Positions 7,950 through 17,391 of a stretch of 64,000 nucleotides of DNA are shown here, in pieces. The position numbers and the translations under genes were made by a program. How positions within the stretch are numbered: the stretch's first letter is position 1; each line of letters opens with the position of its first letter. The stretch lies in the NCBI GenBank assembly GCA_019187225.1, contig JABAQQ010000014.1, positions 62,001 through 126,000 on the forward strand. Direction: 5' to 3'. This DNA comes from Saprospiraceae bacterium. Its GTDB lineage: Bacteria; Bacteroidota; Bacteroidia; Chitinophagales; Saprospiraceae. Below the pieces are notes generated by a model. That model was not told the origin of the DNA. It saw nothing but the letters and a program-made list of their open reading frames with translations, and did not search any database.

Positions 7950-10900
7950 TTATCTTATCAGCGTCGTATTCCCTTTAAACACCTCCTTCACCCCGTCCAT
8001 ATATTCCACCTGGAGTACCCACACGTACACACCCGGGTCCATCGCTTTGCCCCTGAAATTGCCGTCCCAACCGATGGTGTCGTCGTTGAGCGGGAAGTCT
8101 TTGGCTTCATACACCATCTCGCCCCATCGGTCAAATACGCGGAATTCGAGCACCCGGGCTGAAGACTGGCCGTGTACCAGCAGCAGGTCGTTGCTCAGGT
8201 CGCCGTTGGGTGAGAAACCGGTGGGAACGAATACCTTGCGCGGTTTTTCCACGATCACCTGCACGCGGTCTTCTCCGATACAACCCAGCGAATCCACCAC
8301 CCGCACTTCAAAATACCGGGAGTAATACAACGAGTCCACGAACGGGTCGAGGCAGGTCAGGCAACTGAGCCAGATGCTGTCTTTCGGCGTCCACGCGTAA
8401 GTGACATTGCCCGCGCTGTTGAGCACCTGAGCGAACAATTGCGTGCTTTCGCCCAGTTCGATCGTGATATCCGGGCCGAGTTCCACCATAACCGGGTCGC
8501 GCTGCTCCACTTCGATGGGCGGCAACTCGAACACGCAGCCGTTTTTGTCCATGATCTTTGGCGCATAGGTGCCAGCCCCGATGCCGATCTGTTTGGGAGA
8601 TCCGTTGAATGGCCGGTCGTCCAGTGTATAACGGTAAGGCGGTGTGCCGCCAGCAGCGGTGATGTTGATCTCGCCGTCGCGACCGCCGAAACACTTCGGA
8701 TCGCGTTTGTCCGCCGTGCCGCTGACCGGGCTGGCAGGTTGATCAATCACAACGGAATCAAGTATTTGGCAGCCATTTGCATCTATAACCGAGAGGCCCG
8801 CCAACCCAGCAGGCAAGTCTTTCACCTCATTTGTCTGACCTCCGTTCCACCACAAATAACTGTACGGCGGTGTGCCGCCCGCAGGAACCGCCTTTACGCT
8901 GCCGTTGCTTTCGCCAAAGCATTGCACGCCGGTAGCGAAAAGGTCGAGTTGAAGCGCGGACGGTTGCCCGATGGTCACAGTCGTCGAAGCCGGACAACCG
9001 TAGGCATCGGTCACGGTAACCGAATAAATGCCTGCGGCGAGGTTCTGCGCTGTGGAATCGGTTTGCCCGCCTGCGGCCCAGAAATACGTGTAGGGCGCGG
9101 TGCCGCCGACGGCGCCTGCAGTTGCCGAACCGCTCGCTTCTCCGAAGCATTTGGCGTCGCTGAAAGATTGTATCTGGGCCAAGAACTCGGTCGCATTGCC
9201 AACCGTTACCGTCTGTACGTCAGAGCACCCTGCTTTGTCCGTTACCGTTACCGAGTAGGACTGGCCCGGCATCAAACCAATGACTTGCGACGTTGTTTGC
9301 GGCGGAGTCGTATTCCAGGAGTAGTTGAAATCGGCGAGGTTGGCGCTGTTGGCGCCGTAAAAAACAGCCGTCACGCTGGCAGAGCCTTGCGCCTGGTTGT
9401 GGCAAGACGGGGGCGCCGCTTCGGCAAAGGCAAAGAGTTCTTCTTTCTGGAGCACGAAGGTCGCTGCAGTTTGCGTGCATCCGTTCGCATCGGTCACCGT
9501 CACATTGTACGGCGCTGAAGCGAGCCCGGTGGCCGTTGGCGTCGTCTGACCACTGGGGTCCCACAGGTAAGCATACGGCGGCGTACCACCCAAAGGCACC
9601 ACGGTCGCCGAGCCGTTGGCCGCCTGGAAACAGATCGTGTCGGCCACCTCCGGCAGGTTCAATACCATTGCGGAAGCCGGTTGAAGAATTTCGCCCGTCC
9701 ACGATTTCGTGCATCCGGCATTGTCGGTCACCGTGACATGATAAGTGCCCGCGAAAAGGTTGGGCAGGCTGGAGAGCGAACTTGTAAAGTTATTCGGCCC
9801 CGTCCATTGGATATCATAGGAAGGCGTACCGCCGGCAGTAGTGAGTTCGATCACCCCGTTGTTTTCGCCGAAACATTTAATATCCTGGGTCGTAACGTCT
9901 ACCGTGATATCCGAGGGTTCCGTAATGGTATTTTGTAAAGTAGCCGTGCAACCATTGTCATCTTCCACGATAAGTGTATAGTTGCCGGCAACTTTCCCGG
10001 TGATCGAAGGCGAGGTCTCGCCCGAACTCCAGGTGTAATAATACGGCGTTACGCCACCTGCAATCTGAGGTGTGATCGCTCCGTCAGCCCCACCAAAGCA
10101 GGAAACATGGACGACCGTCGCTGTGAGTTGAATCGCTTCCGGTTGGTTGATGGTGGTATTGCCTACAAAAGTACAACCCGCCTGATCGGTCACGGTGACG
10201 GTATAATTACCAGCAAGGAGATTATTGGCTGTTGCACCCGTTTGACTTGCCGGGTCGCTCCATTTGTAAGTATAGGAAGGAGTGCCTCCGTTTACTGCTA
10301 CCGTGGCAGTGCCCGTGCCGCCGTTGCACAATGCGTTGGTTTTGGTGACTGCAACAACCAATGGAGTCGGTTCGCCTACAGTAGCAGTCTGTGTAATCGA
10401 ACAGCCATTCAAGTCGGTGACGGTGACGGTATAAGTGCCTGCGGGCAGGTTATTGGCCGTTGCGCCGGTTTGACCTGCCGGGTCGCTCCATTTATAGGTA
10501 TAGGAAGGTGTACCACCCCCGGCTGTCACCGTAGCCGCTCCGTCGACGCTGCCGTTGCATTGGGCATCTGCCGCAGAAGTCGTTGCAGTCAGTTGCGGTG
10601 GTTGGCCGATAGAAACGAAAGCGGTTTCCGCACAGCCGTTGGCATCGGTTACTGTGACGAAATAATTGCCGGCAGCAAGGTTGGGGTTTTGCTGACCGAT
10701 GATGCCGTTGCTCCATACAAAACTATAGGGTTGCGTTCCACCGGTGGCAGAGGCCGAACCGGAGCCCGATGCTTGTCCAAAGCATTTGGCCAGCGAGCCC
10801 AAAGCACTCAAGACCAGGTCGGCAGGTTGTGTCAGGGTAGCTGTTGCGGTCGAGGTGCAACCGTTGGCATCGGTGACCGTGACAGTAAAAGTCCCGGCGC

Positions 10901-13430
10901 TGAGATTGGAAGCAACAGGCGAAGTCTGGCCGCTGGGATCGCTCCACAAATACGTGTATGGTGCAACGCCCCCGCTGGCCGATGCGCTCAAGGAACCATT
11001 ATTGCCACCAAAGCAGGAGACATTTTGCACCACCGTCGCAACCACCGTGCATTGGGAAGGGGAAGTCACGGTAAGGGACAAACTGGTCGAACAACCCGAC
11101 GCGTCAGTAACGCTAACGATATAGGATCCGGTAGCCAAATTCTGGAAAATCCCCGTCGAGTTGGTTTGATTCCCCAGGGCAAATGTATAAGGCGGATTCA
11201 GCCCGTCGGGCGTGACGATGAGAGAACCGTCGGTACCGCCAAAACAGGTAACATTCGTGACTGCCGCCGTCGCGACCGGCGCATCGCAATTGGTGCAGGA
11301 AGCAGCTCCGATGAGGCCGTCGCAATCAGTAGTTGCTCCCCCACCCTGCACTTCTATGGTTACGTTGGAACCCGGCGCCAGACCATTGACCACATAAGAA
11401 GTGACGTTGCCCAGCGGCACCCAACCCGCATTGTTCACATTGACCTGGTAAGTGGTGGCGCCGGGCACATTTGCCCAGTTGAAGGTTATACTGTTGCTGG
11501 TACTGCCGCCACACGTTACAAGGGGTGCCGCGAGGGCGGTGGCCACGTCAATCGTGATGGAATCCGAGACCGTACAACCGTAAGAATCAGTGGCCAGAAC
11601 AGTATAAGTTGTTGTTTGAGTGGGATTTGCATCTGTCGCGGGACAAGTCGGGCAACTCAGCCCCGCCACGGGCGACCACTGATAATTGACTTTATAGGAA
11701 GGTTCGAAAGTTATGGTCCAATCGGTCAGTGTACCGGTGAAACCGTTGGCATCGTCGCGGATCTGCAAACGCCAGGCCCCATTGGTGGGATGTTCGCCGT
11801 CCCAGAGGTCAGACCACACGCCTTCTGGCAGCCAGTCACCCGTGAACGGCGCAGCGCTGGCGGGTGCGAAAGGGCCGGGAGAACTGATGACTGTACTGGC
11901 CGTTGGAGTGAAACAAGTATTCGTATAATTATTTCCGTCCGCGCCGTTGTCCGTTGTCAGTTCGAGGAATTGCCCCCCCGGAGAAATAAGGAAAATATCA
12001 AGGTCGTCGTCCCAGCTATGCGTGATGTTCATACAAACCGATCGGATCACCCCCGAATCGAGAAAAGCGGGTTGTACGCCAAACACACTGATGGCCGAAT
12101 TGACAGCAGTGTTGGTAGGAGCGATGGAATAATCCTGGCTGTTGGTAAACGAAGGCGGCGGCGGCAGGGGAATAGGCAAAGTGCCATCCAACTGAAGTGG
12201 TTGCCCTCCCGTGCATATCGTGGTATCAGCCTGAAGAACCGGCTTCACCAAACCGTTGTCTTTGATATAGATATAAAAAGTATCGCGGTTGCAGGGGTCG
12301 CGCTGTACGTCTATGGCAATATACTCGGGCGTTTCCGCTGAATTATCTTCAAGGCCGATGATAGGCAAAGAAATTTCCGTTTGACCCGCCGGGATGCTCA
12401 GATCGGTGGGGATCAACTGGTAATCAACACCATTGACCGCCGTCCCCCAAATATTGTAGTCAATATCGAGATTTTGCAGCAAAGCATTGGGCATCTTAAA
12501 CGTCAAAGAACCCTGAGCGCAACCTTCCACCACCGTGCCGTCGAGGCTCGCCGTCGCCACTTCCACCTGAAGCGAACCGGTACCAAAACTTTTTGCCTCC
12601 AGAAACACACCCGAATCGTATACGCCGTCGCTCGCGTCTGAAATGGCCAGTTTGATGGTATAGGATTGGCATGGAACTACTTTCGCTTCCGCTGTAAATA
12701 CGTCCGTAAAGCCGTCGTAACTCGGTTGGGCGTTTGAAAGATTATTGTTGTTGTAATATTGGGCGTTAAGTGGATTGCAGTTCGGGTATGCGGCATTTGC
12801 CGGATGCAGGTTGTTGATCGTCACCGGCAAGGTTGTATTGGGAATGATGGCGATGTTCGTATTGGTATAATTGCCACCCGCAGGATTCGGGCCGGATATA
12901 AAAAAGCCGAACACATCATTGTAAGGGCTGCATGAAAACTCCGGGTATTCTTCGGAACCGAAGCAATACCGGAAACTGAGCATACTGTCGGTTGGAATGA
13001 ATGTAATGGTGTACACTGATAGGTCACGGATACTGGCGGTGGTAAGCGCTGCGAGGTCAGGGTCGTTGGTAAAAATACCATTGTCCGTCGAGGCGAAATC
13101 GCTACCCGTTTCGTTGCAGCCGACGGTGCCGAAAACGCCGCCGGAGCTTTCCACCGCGCCGCTTGTCATAACGATACCGCGTTCGATGCCAACAGCCTGC
13201 GTACCACCGGTAAAATAACCGACTGCTGCCGGTTCGCCGTTGTAAGTGATATTGGTCACCTCCACCCCATCGCCGAGAAAGATGTTGGTAATAAGATTTT
13301 GCGGCGTGAAAGGCGGCGTATTACTCGCCGTTGCCTGCAATAACTGGGCTTGAGAAGAAGTAGAAAAAACAAAAATGGAAAGGGCAGATAGCAGTAGTTT
13401 TTGGAACATACCAGTAGTTGTGCGATTCAT
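7950..13430 (-). CDS. giant T9SS-secreted adhesin: choice-of-anchor L, P-domain, 12 SprB repeats, type B sorting domain
   Basis: 1826 aa. A signal peptide ends in SSQAQ (about residue 28). A choice-of-anchor L domain (about 30-280) is followed by a Calx-beta-like segment (285-395), a proprotein-convertase P-domain (about 430-578; SWDDDLDIFLISPGG) and a fibronectin-III-like module (637-713). Then come 12 SprB-type repeats of about 75 aa (713-1640), each with a pattern C-F-G near the start, GG-x-P-Y-x-Y-x-W in the middle and VTVTDxxGC at the end. A PKD-like module and a gliding-motility-type C-terminal domain (VFVPTGFSPNGD onwards) close the protein. The last module is the type B signal for T9SS export. 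SprB repeats are known from the mobile gliding adhesin of Flavobacterium, so a surface adhesin is likely. Repeats 4 and 5 are close at the DNA level, which suggests recent duplication. Confidence 0.93.
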   Translation of the reverse strand: MNRTTTGMFQKLLLSALSIFVFSTSSQAQLLQATASNTPPFTPQNLITNIFLGDGVEVTNITYNGEPAAVGYFTGGTQAVGIERGIVMTSGAVESSGGVFGTVGCNETGSDFASTDNGIFTNDPDLAALTTASIRDLSVYTITFIPTDSMLSFRYCFGSEEYPEFSCSPYNDVFGFFISGPNPAGGNYTNTNIAIIPNTTLPVTINNLHPANAAYPNCNPLNAQYYNNNNLSNAQPSYDGFTDVFTAEAKVVPCQSYTIKLAISDASDGVYDSGVFLEAKSFGTGSLQVEVATASLDGTVVEGCAQGSLTFKMPNALLQNLDIDYNIWGTAVNGVDYQLIPTDLSIPAGQTEISLPIIGLEDNSAETPEYIAIDVQRDPCNRDTFYIYIKDNGLVKPVLQADTTICTGGQPLQLDGTLPIPLPPPPSFTNSQDYSIAPTNTAVNSAISVFGVQPAFLDSGVIRSVCMNITHSWDDDLDIFLISPGGQFLELTTDNGADGNNYTNTCFTPTASTVISSPGPFAPASAAPFTGDWLPEGVWSDLWDGEHPTNGAWRLQIRDDANGFTGTLTDWTITFEPSYKVNYQWSPVAGLSCPTCPATDANPTQTTTYTVLATDSYGCTVSDSITIDVATALAAPLVTCGGSTSNSITFNWANVPGATTYQVNVNNAGWVPLGNVTSYVVNGLAPGSNVTIEVQGGGATTDCDGLIGAASCTNCDAPVATAAVTNVTCFGGTDGSLIVTPDGLNPPYTFALGNQTNSTGIFQNLATGSYIVSVTDASGCSTSLSLTVTSPSQCTVVATVVQNVSCFGGNNGSLSASASGGVAPYTYLWSDPSGQTSPVASNLSAGTFTVTVTDANGCTSTATATLTQPADLVLSALGSLAKCFGQASGSGSASATGGTQPYSFVWSNGIIGQQNPNLAAGNYFVTVTDANGCAETAFVSIGQPPQLTATTSAADAQCNGSVDGAATVTAGGGTPSYTYKWSDPAGQTGATANNLPAGTYTVTVTDLNGCSITQTATVGEPTPLVVAVTKTNALCNGGTGTATVAVNGGTPSYTYKWSDPASQTGATANNLLAGNYTVTVTDQAGCTFVGNTTINQPEAIQLTATVVHVSCFGGADGAITPQIAGGVTPYYYTWSSGETSPSITGKVAGNYTLIVEDDNGCTATLQNTITEPSDITVDVTTQDIKCFGENNGVIELTTAGGTPSYDIQWTGPNNFTSSLSSLPNLFAGTYHVTVTDNAGCTKSWTGEILQPASAMVLNLPEVADTICFQAANGSATVVPLGGTPPYAYLWDPSGQTTPTATGLASAPYNVTVTDANGCTQTAATFVLQKEELFAFAEAAPPSCHNQAQGSASVTAVFYGANSANLADFNYSWNTTPPQTTSQVIGLMPGQSYSVTVTDKAGCSDVQTVTVGNATEFLAQIQSFSDAKCFGEASGSATAGAVGGTAPYTYFWAAGGQTDSTAQNLAAGIYSVTVTDAYGCPASTTVTIGQPSALQLDLFATGVQCFGESNGSVKAVPAGGTPPYSYLWWNGGQTNEVKDLPAGLAGLSVIDANGCQILDSVVIDQPASPVSGTADKRDPKCFGGRDGEINITAAGGTPPYRYTLDDRPFNGSPKQIGIGAGTYAPKIMDKNGCVFELPPIEVEQRDPVMVELGPDITIELGESTQLFAQVLNSAGNVTYAWTPKDSIWLSCLTCLDPFVDSLYYSRYFEVRVVDSLGCIGEDRVQVIVEKPRKVFVPTGFSPNGDLSNDLLLVHGQSSARVLEFRVFDRWGEMVYEAKDFPLNDDTIGWDGNFRGKAMDPGVYVWVLQVEYMDGVKEVFKGNTTLIR

Positions 13431-13929
13431 CCGGAAAAGAAGATTGTTGAAAGTCCTGATTACACCTTCAGGAGATTATTGCGCTCGGGAACAGCAGGCG
13501 GATGCGGGGATTAAGGATTAAAGATGGGTTGATTGGCAGGCGAAATGTAGGGCATTTGATGAAACACACATATATCACTTGCCGCAAAATTCTTTTTGAG
13601 AGTCATTTTAGCGGAAAAACGTTGCTTCGTATGTCGGCGTTGGACAAAAGAAAATTTTATAACCGGCTGTAATTGACAACCCCGACCTAATTCCGGTTTC
13701 ATTGACGCTACATCCTTCCAAAACGGCGTTTTATCTAATTTTCAAAACAATCGGAAGGCGTAGTCTTTTTTTTGCAAGGTTTTTCAACCAATGACGGAGC
13801 AAGACGGGGATCAAACCACTTAAGGTTTGCTGAATTTGAAAACTTTTTTTCAATATTTACATTTTTGATCTCAACAGGCTGTTTTTTGTCAACCGTATAT
13901 AACAATAAACCTTTCAAGAACAGGATATT
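13431..13929. other. intergenic region between the divergent adhesin and sppA genes
   Basis: About 500 bp without a convincing gene. The short frames here have no recognisable product and poor codon context. Near 13508-13530 there is a weak 7-bp periodicity (GGATTAA twice). AT-rich stretches close to 13800-13920 presumably hold the sppA promoter, but I see no perfect TAnnTTTG box. A TACATTTC box on the minus strand near 13550 could serve the adhesin gene with a long leader. Confidence 0.5.
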
Positions 13930-15717
13930 ATGAGTCAGTTTTTCAAGTTCATGTTCGCTTCATGCCTCGGCACGGCGCTCGCTTTGTTGCTGTTGTTGTT
14001 CATCGGCATTGGCTGGATTTCGAGTTTTGCCACCTCAGCCACTGCAAAAGACAAAGTGGTCGTGAAACCCAATTCGGTACTTGAACTCGATTTTAAACAT
14101 ATGATTCCGGAAAAAACCAACAACGTGCCGATGGATCCTTTCGACATCGAACGAAAAGATGTGCTGGGACTTTCGGACATGGTAGCAGCCATCGGGCGCG
14201 CCAAAGAAGACCCGGATATCAAGGGCATATACATCAATGCCACTTATGTGATGGCCGGCAAGGCAACCTCCGCGGTGCTGCGCGATGCCTTGCAGGATTT
14301 CAGATCATCCGGAAAATTCGTTGTTTCTTATGCTAATTATTATACCCAGGGGGCTTATTACCTGGCTTCCGTGGCCGACAGCGTGTTGCTCAATCCCGTC
14401 GGCGCGGTTGATTTCAGGGGATTGTCGAGCATGATCGCTTTCTACAAGGGCATGCTCGACAAGCTCGACGTGCAAATGAAGATATTTTACGCCGGGAAAT
14501 TTAAAAGCGCCACCGAGCCGTACCGGCTGGACAAAATGAGCGACGAGAACCGGCTTCAAATCCGCGAATACCTCACAGCGCTGAACGACCTTTTTGTTCA
14601 GGACATTGCCAAAAGCCGCAACATTCCTGAAGCGGAATTGCGCCAGATCGCCAACCGTTTCGACGGGCGCAGCGCCGAAGGCTCTCTCCAATCGCGTCTG
14701 GTCGACCGCCTGGCATATGAAGACGAAGCCTTTGATTTGATCAAATCCAAAATCGGGCTGGACAAGAAGGAAAAACTCAGCCGCATCAGCATAGAAGACT
14801 ACTTCGACTCCAGGGGCAAAAAACTCGACCTGAGCACAAAGGATAAGATCGCCGTGGTGTACGCGGAAGGCACCATTATGGACGGCGATAAAGGCGAACC
14901 CGGCGACATCTACGACGAAAAATACGTAAAAATCCTGCGCAAGATCCGCCAGGACGCCTCCGTGAAAGCCATCGTGCTGCGCATCAATTCGCCGGGTGGC
15001 AGCGTATTGGCCAGCGAAAATATTTTCAGGGAAGTGGAACTCTGCAAGCAGGCAGGCAAACCTGTTGTAGTAAGCATGGGCGACCTTGCTGCTTCGGGCG
15101 GTTACTACATCGCTTGCCATGCCGACAGCATTTTTGCCGAAGAAAATACCATCACCGGCTCGATTGGCGTCTTTGGAATGATCCCCATGCTGCACAATAC
15201 CATGAAAAACAAACTGGGCATCACATTCGATACGGTGCGCACGGGACGCCACTCAGCATTCGGAACGCCATTTGTTGAATTCTCGCAGGAAGAAGATGCC
15301 ATGATACAGGGGCGAATCGAAGCCGTTTATGATGATTTCCTGGAGAAAGTGGCTTCCGGACGCAAAAAAACGCGCGAACAGGTACACGAAATCGCCCAGG
15401 GGCGTGTCTGGCCGGGCAAAAAAGCGAAAGAAATCGGCCTCGTCGACGATCTTGGCGGCCTCGACCGCGCCCTGTCCGCCGCCGCCAAACTCGCAGGGGT
15501 GGAAAAATACCGCACGACCGAATACCCGCGCACAAAAACCGGCTTCGAACAACTGCTCGAACAACTTACCCGCAATAAGGACACGGACGACGGCATAAAA
15601 GCCTGGCTCATCCGCTCCGAATTGGGCGAAATGTATCCCATGTACAAAACAATGCGCGACATTCGCCAGATGAAAGGTATCCAGGCCCGGTTGCCGTATG
15701 AACTGATCTTCAATTGA
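13930..15717 (+). CDS. sppA: signal peptide peptidase SppA, 67-kDa type
   Basis: 595-aa membrane-bound serine protease that degrades leftover signal peptides. One N-terminal transmembrane helix (about residues 11-35) is followed by two tandem SppA/ClpP-like domains, as in the long bacterial form. The general-base Lys is probably in AGKFKSATEPY (about residue 190) of the first half. The nucleophile Ser is in LAASGGYYIA (about residue 388) of the second half, preceded by LRINSPGGS. Length and domain pattern match E. coli SppA. The gene is followed directly by a 28-bp perfect hairpin. Confidence 0.95.
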   Translation: MSQFFKFMFASCLGTALALLLLLFIGIGWISSFATSATAKDKVVVKPNSVLELDFKHMIPEKTNNVPMDPFDIERKDVLGLSDMVAAIGRAKEDPDIKGIYINATYVMAGKATSAVLRDALQDFRSSGKFVVSYANYYTQGAYYLASVADSVLLNPVGAVDFRGLSSMIAFYKGMLDKLDVQMKIFYAGKFKSATEPYRLDKMSDENRLQIREYLTALNDLFVQDIAKSRNIPEAELRQIANRFDGRSAEGSLQSRLVDRLAYEDEAFDLIKSKIGLDKKEKLSRISIEDYFDSRGKKLDLSTKDKIAVVYAEGTIMDGDKGEPGDIYDEKYVKILRKIRQDASVKAIVLRINSPGGSVLASENIFREVELCKQAGKPVVVSMGDLAASGGYYIACHADSIFAEENTITGSIGVFGMIPMLHNTMKNKLGITFDTVRTGRHSAFGTPFVEFSQEEDAMIQGRIEAVYDDFLEKVASGRKKTREQVHEIAQGRVWPGKKAKEIGLVDDLGGLDRALSAAAKLAGVEKYRTTEYPRTKTGFEQLLEQLTRNKDTDDGIKAWLIRSELGEMYPMYKTMRDIRQMKGIQARLPYELIFN

Positions 15718-15722
15718 TAATA

Positions 15723-15788
15723 TTACCCTTCAAACAGCATCGCCGCACTTGCCATGTGTAAAGTGCGGCGATGCTGTTTGAAGGGTAA
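15723..15788 (+). repeat. 28-bp perfect inverted repeat (hairpin) after sppA
   Basis: Arms 15723-15750 and 15761-15788 are perfect reverse complements separated by a 10-bp loop. The hairpin starts 6 bp after the sppA stop codon, and its right end runs into the A8/T8 tract of the minus-strand terminator. It may act as a 3' stabiliser or terminator of sppA, or be a small mobile palindrome. Confidence 0.8.
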
Positions 15789-16028
15789 AAAAAAGCCCCT
15801 CACCGCGAGCCTATCCGGAGGGGCAACCATGAGATTATAATAATACAAACTATGGAACGGTGGGGTCGTACGTCCTGAAAAACAGACATACTGCACCCGA
15901 ACCACAATAAGTAGGAGTACGGAAAAATGTGGTCGTGATTAAAAAGATGTACTTTAAAATCGGGAGAAAAAACTCGGTTGGGAGAGTATTAAACGGGCAT
16001 TGACGCCCCGGAGTAAAAGGAAAGAATC
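15787..16028 (-). ncRNA. candidate orphan transcript or leader RNA with intrinsic terminator and two promoter boxes
   Basis: On the minus strand two perfect TATATTTG boxes lie at 16067-16060 and 16040-16033. About 240 nt further is an intrinsic terminator, GCCCCTC paired with GAGGGGC (15824-15795), followed by eight T residues. No minus-strand gene lies beyond it; sppA is convergent. A 29-codon ORF starting MSVFQDVRP (ATG near 15910) contains I-V-C-I-I-I-I and ends inside the terminator hairpin, so the RNA could be a relic of a branched-chain amino-acid attenuator. I found no match to tmRNA, RNase P, SRP or 6S landmarks. This covers the 455-bp gap between sppA and the PorV-like gene. Confidence 0.45.
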
Positions 16029-16032
16029 GGGG

Positions 16033-16067
16033 CAAATATACATCCGCTTTGATTCGCGCCAAATATA
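16033..16067 (-). promoter_or_regulatory. two tandem TATATTTG promoter boxes
   Basis: Minus-strand TATATTTG occurs at 16067-16060 and again at 16040-16033, both perfect TAnnTTTG. They lie about 105 bp after the stop of the PorV-like gene and read towards the terminator at 15824-15787, which marks a separate short transcription unit. Confidence 0.55.
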
Positions 16068-16172
16068 CGAAAAAATATTTTGCCGGAACCGGGCGACCGC
16101 CCGGCCCCGGCAATCAGGGGGAACAAGTTTAAAACCAGGATTTTTTCTCACGTTGAACCACGGCAAACAATA

Positions 16173-17276
16173 TCACTCCGTCAGTTCGGAAGCGTTGCGG
16201 CGCTCCTTAAAATCGAGTCTCAGCGAGAAAATGTGCGAATAGTTCACCTGAGAAACATCTCCGATGTCCGTCAGGGCGTAGTCCAGCTGAACGCGACCCA
16301 GGCGCAAGCCCACGCCAAAATTGGGCTGTACTGTCAACACTTCTTTGTTCGGGTCGAAATCGTCTTTTACGCGTTGAAAGTTCGCTACGCCGACGCGCAA
16401 TTGCACAAAACCGTTGTAGTCCGTTTCCAGGCCGATTCGTGGGTCTACGTTGAACGATTCGGAACTGATCAACACATTGCGCTGGCCGTCGGTCGTCCAT
16501 TCGAGGTCGAGCGCGGGAAGCATGGTGACTTTTTCCCCAAGCCTGAATTTATAAGCGGCGCCCAGCAGGAAACGCGGTTTGGTAATTTCCGTATTGCTGA
16601 CGGGGATTTCATTGCCGGTAGCTGTAAAAACCTCTTTTTCGCGGTCGGTCAGGCTGAACGACCAGGCGTTGAAGGTTGTCGTGATATCGCGGGCCAGTAT
16701 CCCCAGCATCAGACCGCCCTTGCGGTATTGAGCGCCCAAGTCTGCGCCGAAGCCCCACGAATTGCCGATGCTGCCGATGACGCGGCGCACTACTTTCACC
16801 GAGCCGCCGACCGAGAATGCCGGGTTGCGGAGTTTGCGGGCATAACTGCCCATAAGGGCGTAATCGGCTGCTGAAAACTCCGTCACATTGTCGTAGTTGA
16901 CGGTGCCATCCGGATTGACGAGGTTGATGGTGTAAGGAATGTTGTCTATTCCGAGGCGGATGAGCGAAAATGCGAGAAAGGAACGGCGGTCGCGGCTAAG
17001 GGATTTGCCGAACGACAGATAGTCGTATTGCCCAACGCCGGCGAACCATTCGGCGTGCATGGCGCCGATCTGAAAGGGCGCCGATATTTCGGACAAGCCC
17101 GCGGGATTCCAGTAAGTCGCCGTGATATCGTCGGTCAGCGCCGTTTGTGCGCCGGACATCCCGTGCGCCCGCGCGCCGACGCCAATGGCAAGGAATTCAT
17201 TGCTGTATTTTTGAGAAAAAACCTTTGTGATGCTCAAAACAAGCAAAAGGCAGATAAGGAGGAGTTGTTTTTTCAT
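16173..17276 (-). CDS. PorV/PorQ-family outer-membrane protein
   Basis: 367 aa with a signal peptide (MKKQLLLICLLLVLSITKVFSQ). It then follows the family opening KYSNEFLAIGVGARAHGMSGAQTALTDD, with TATYWNPAGLS, the FadL-like N-terminal hallmark of PorV/PorQ proteins. The rest is amphipathic beta-barrel sequence ending in LRLDF. PorV shuttles T9SS cargo to the attachment complex and PorQ belongs to the same machinery. The family also contains paralogues of unknown role, and this copy is not next to other T9SS genes, so I do not assign porV. At least five T9SS-type cargo proteins are encoded in this window. The open frame starts further up (17333), but the ATG at 17276 gives the signal peptide. 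Confidence 0.87.
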   Translation of the reverse strand: MKKQLLLICLLLVLSITKVFSQKYSNEFLAIGVGARAHGMSGAQTALTDDITATYWNPAGLSEISAPFQIGAMHAEWFAGVGQYDYLSFGKSLSRDRRSFLAFSLIRLGIDNIPYTINLVNPDGTVNYDNVTEFSAADYALMGSYARKLRNPAFSVGGSVKVVRRVIGSIGNSWGFGADLGAQYRKGGLMLGILARDITTTFNAWSFSLTDREKEVFTATGNEIPVSNTEITKPRFLLGAAYKFRLGEKVTMLPALDLEWTTDGQRNVLISSESFNVDPRIGLETDYNGFVQLRVGVANFQRVKDDFDPNKEVLTVQPNFGVGLRLGRVQLDYALTDIGDVSQVNYSHIFSLRLDFKERRNASELTE

Positions 17277-17330
17277 AATGCGCTCTACATTCGCCACCCC
17301 TGACGTACAGCCATCCCTCCGGGTTGCCTG

Positions 17331-17338
17331 CAAATTTA
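17331..17338 (-). promoter_or_regulatory. TAAATTTG promoter box for the PorV-like gene
   Basis: The minus strand reads TAAATTTG (17338-17331), a perfect TAnnTTTG. It is placed about 55 bp before the ATG at 17276, giving a leader of roughly 50 nt. It also shows that the in-frame upstream start at 17333 would lie in the promoter. Confidence 0.55.
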
Positions 17339-17391
17339 AAATTCCTTTGTCCTACCTTTCATCACTTTCCAAAAGTTGAATTGTTGTTTTT

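Noticed and set aside
10107-12341. 744-codon open frame on the plus strand inside the adhesin gene
   Set aside because: It is antisense to the SprB repeats, whose regular codon use keeps the opposite frame open. It has no recognisable domain and is Arg/Ser-rich without a signal peptide.
14305-15252. 315-codon minus-strand frame in sppA
   Set aside because: It is fully antisense to the conserved SppA domains and has no domain pattern of its own.
15723-15905. 60-codon minus-strand ORF MVRVQYVCFSG...
   Set aside because: It reads through the terminator and into the 28-bp hairpin, so it cannot be fully translated from the terminated transcript.
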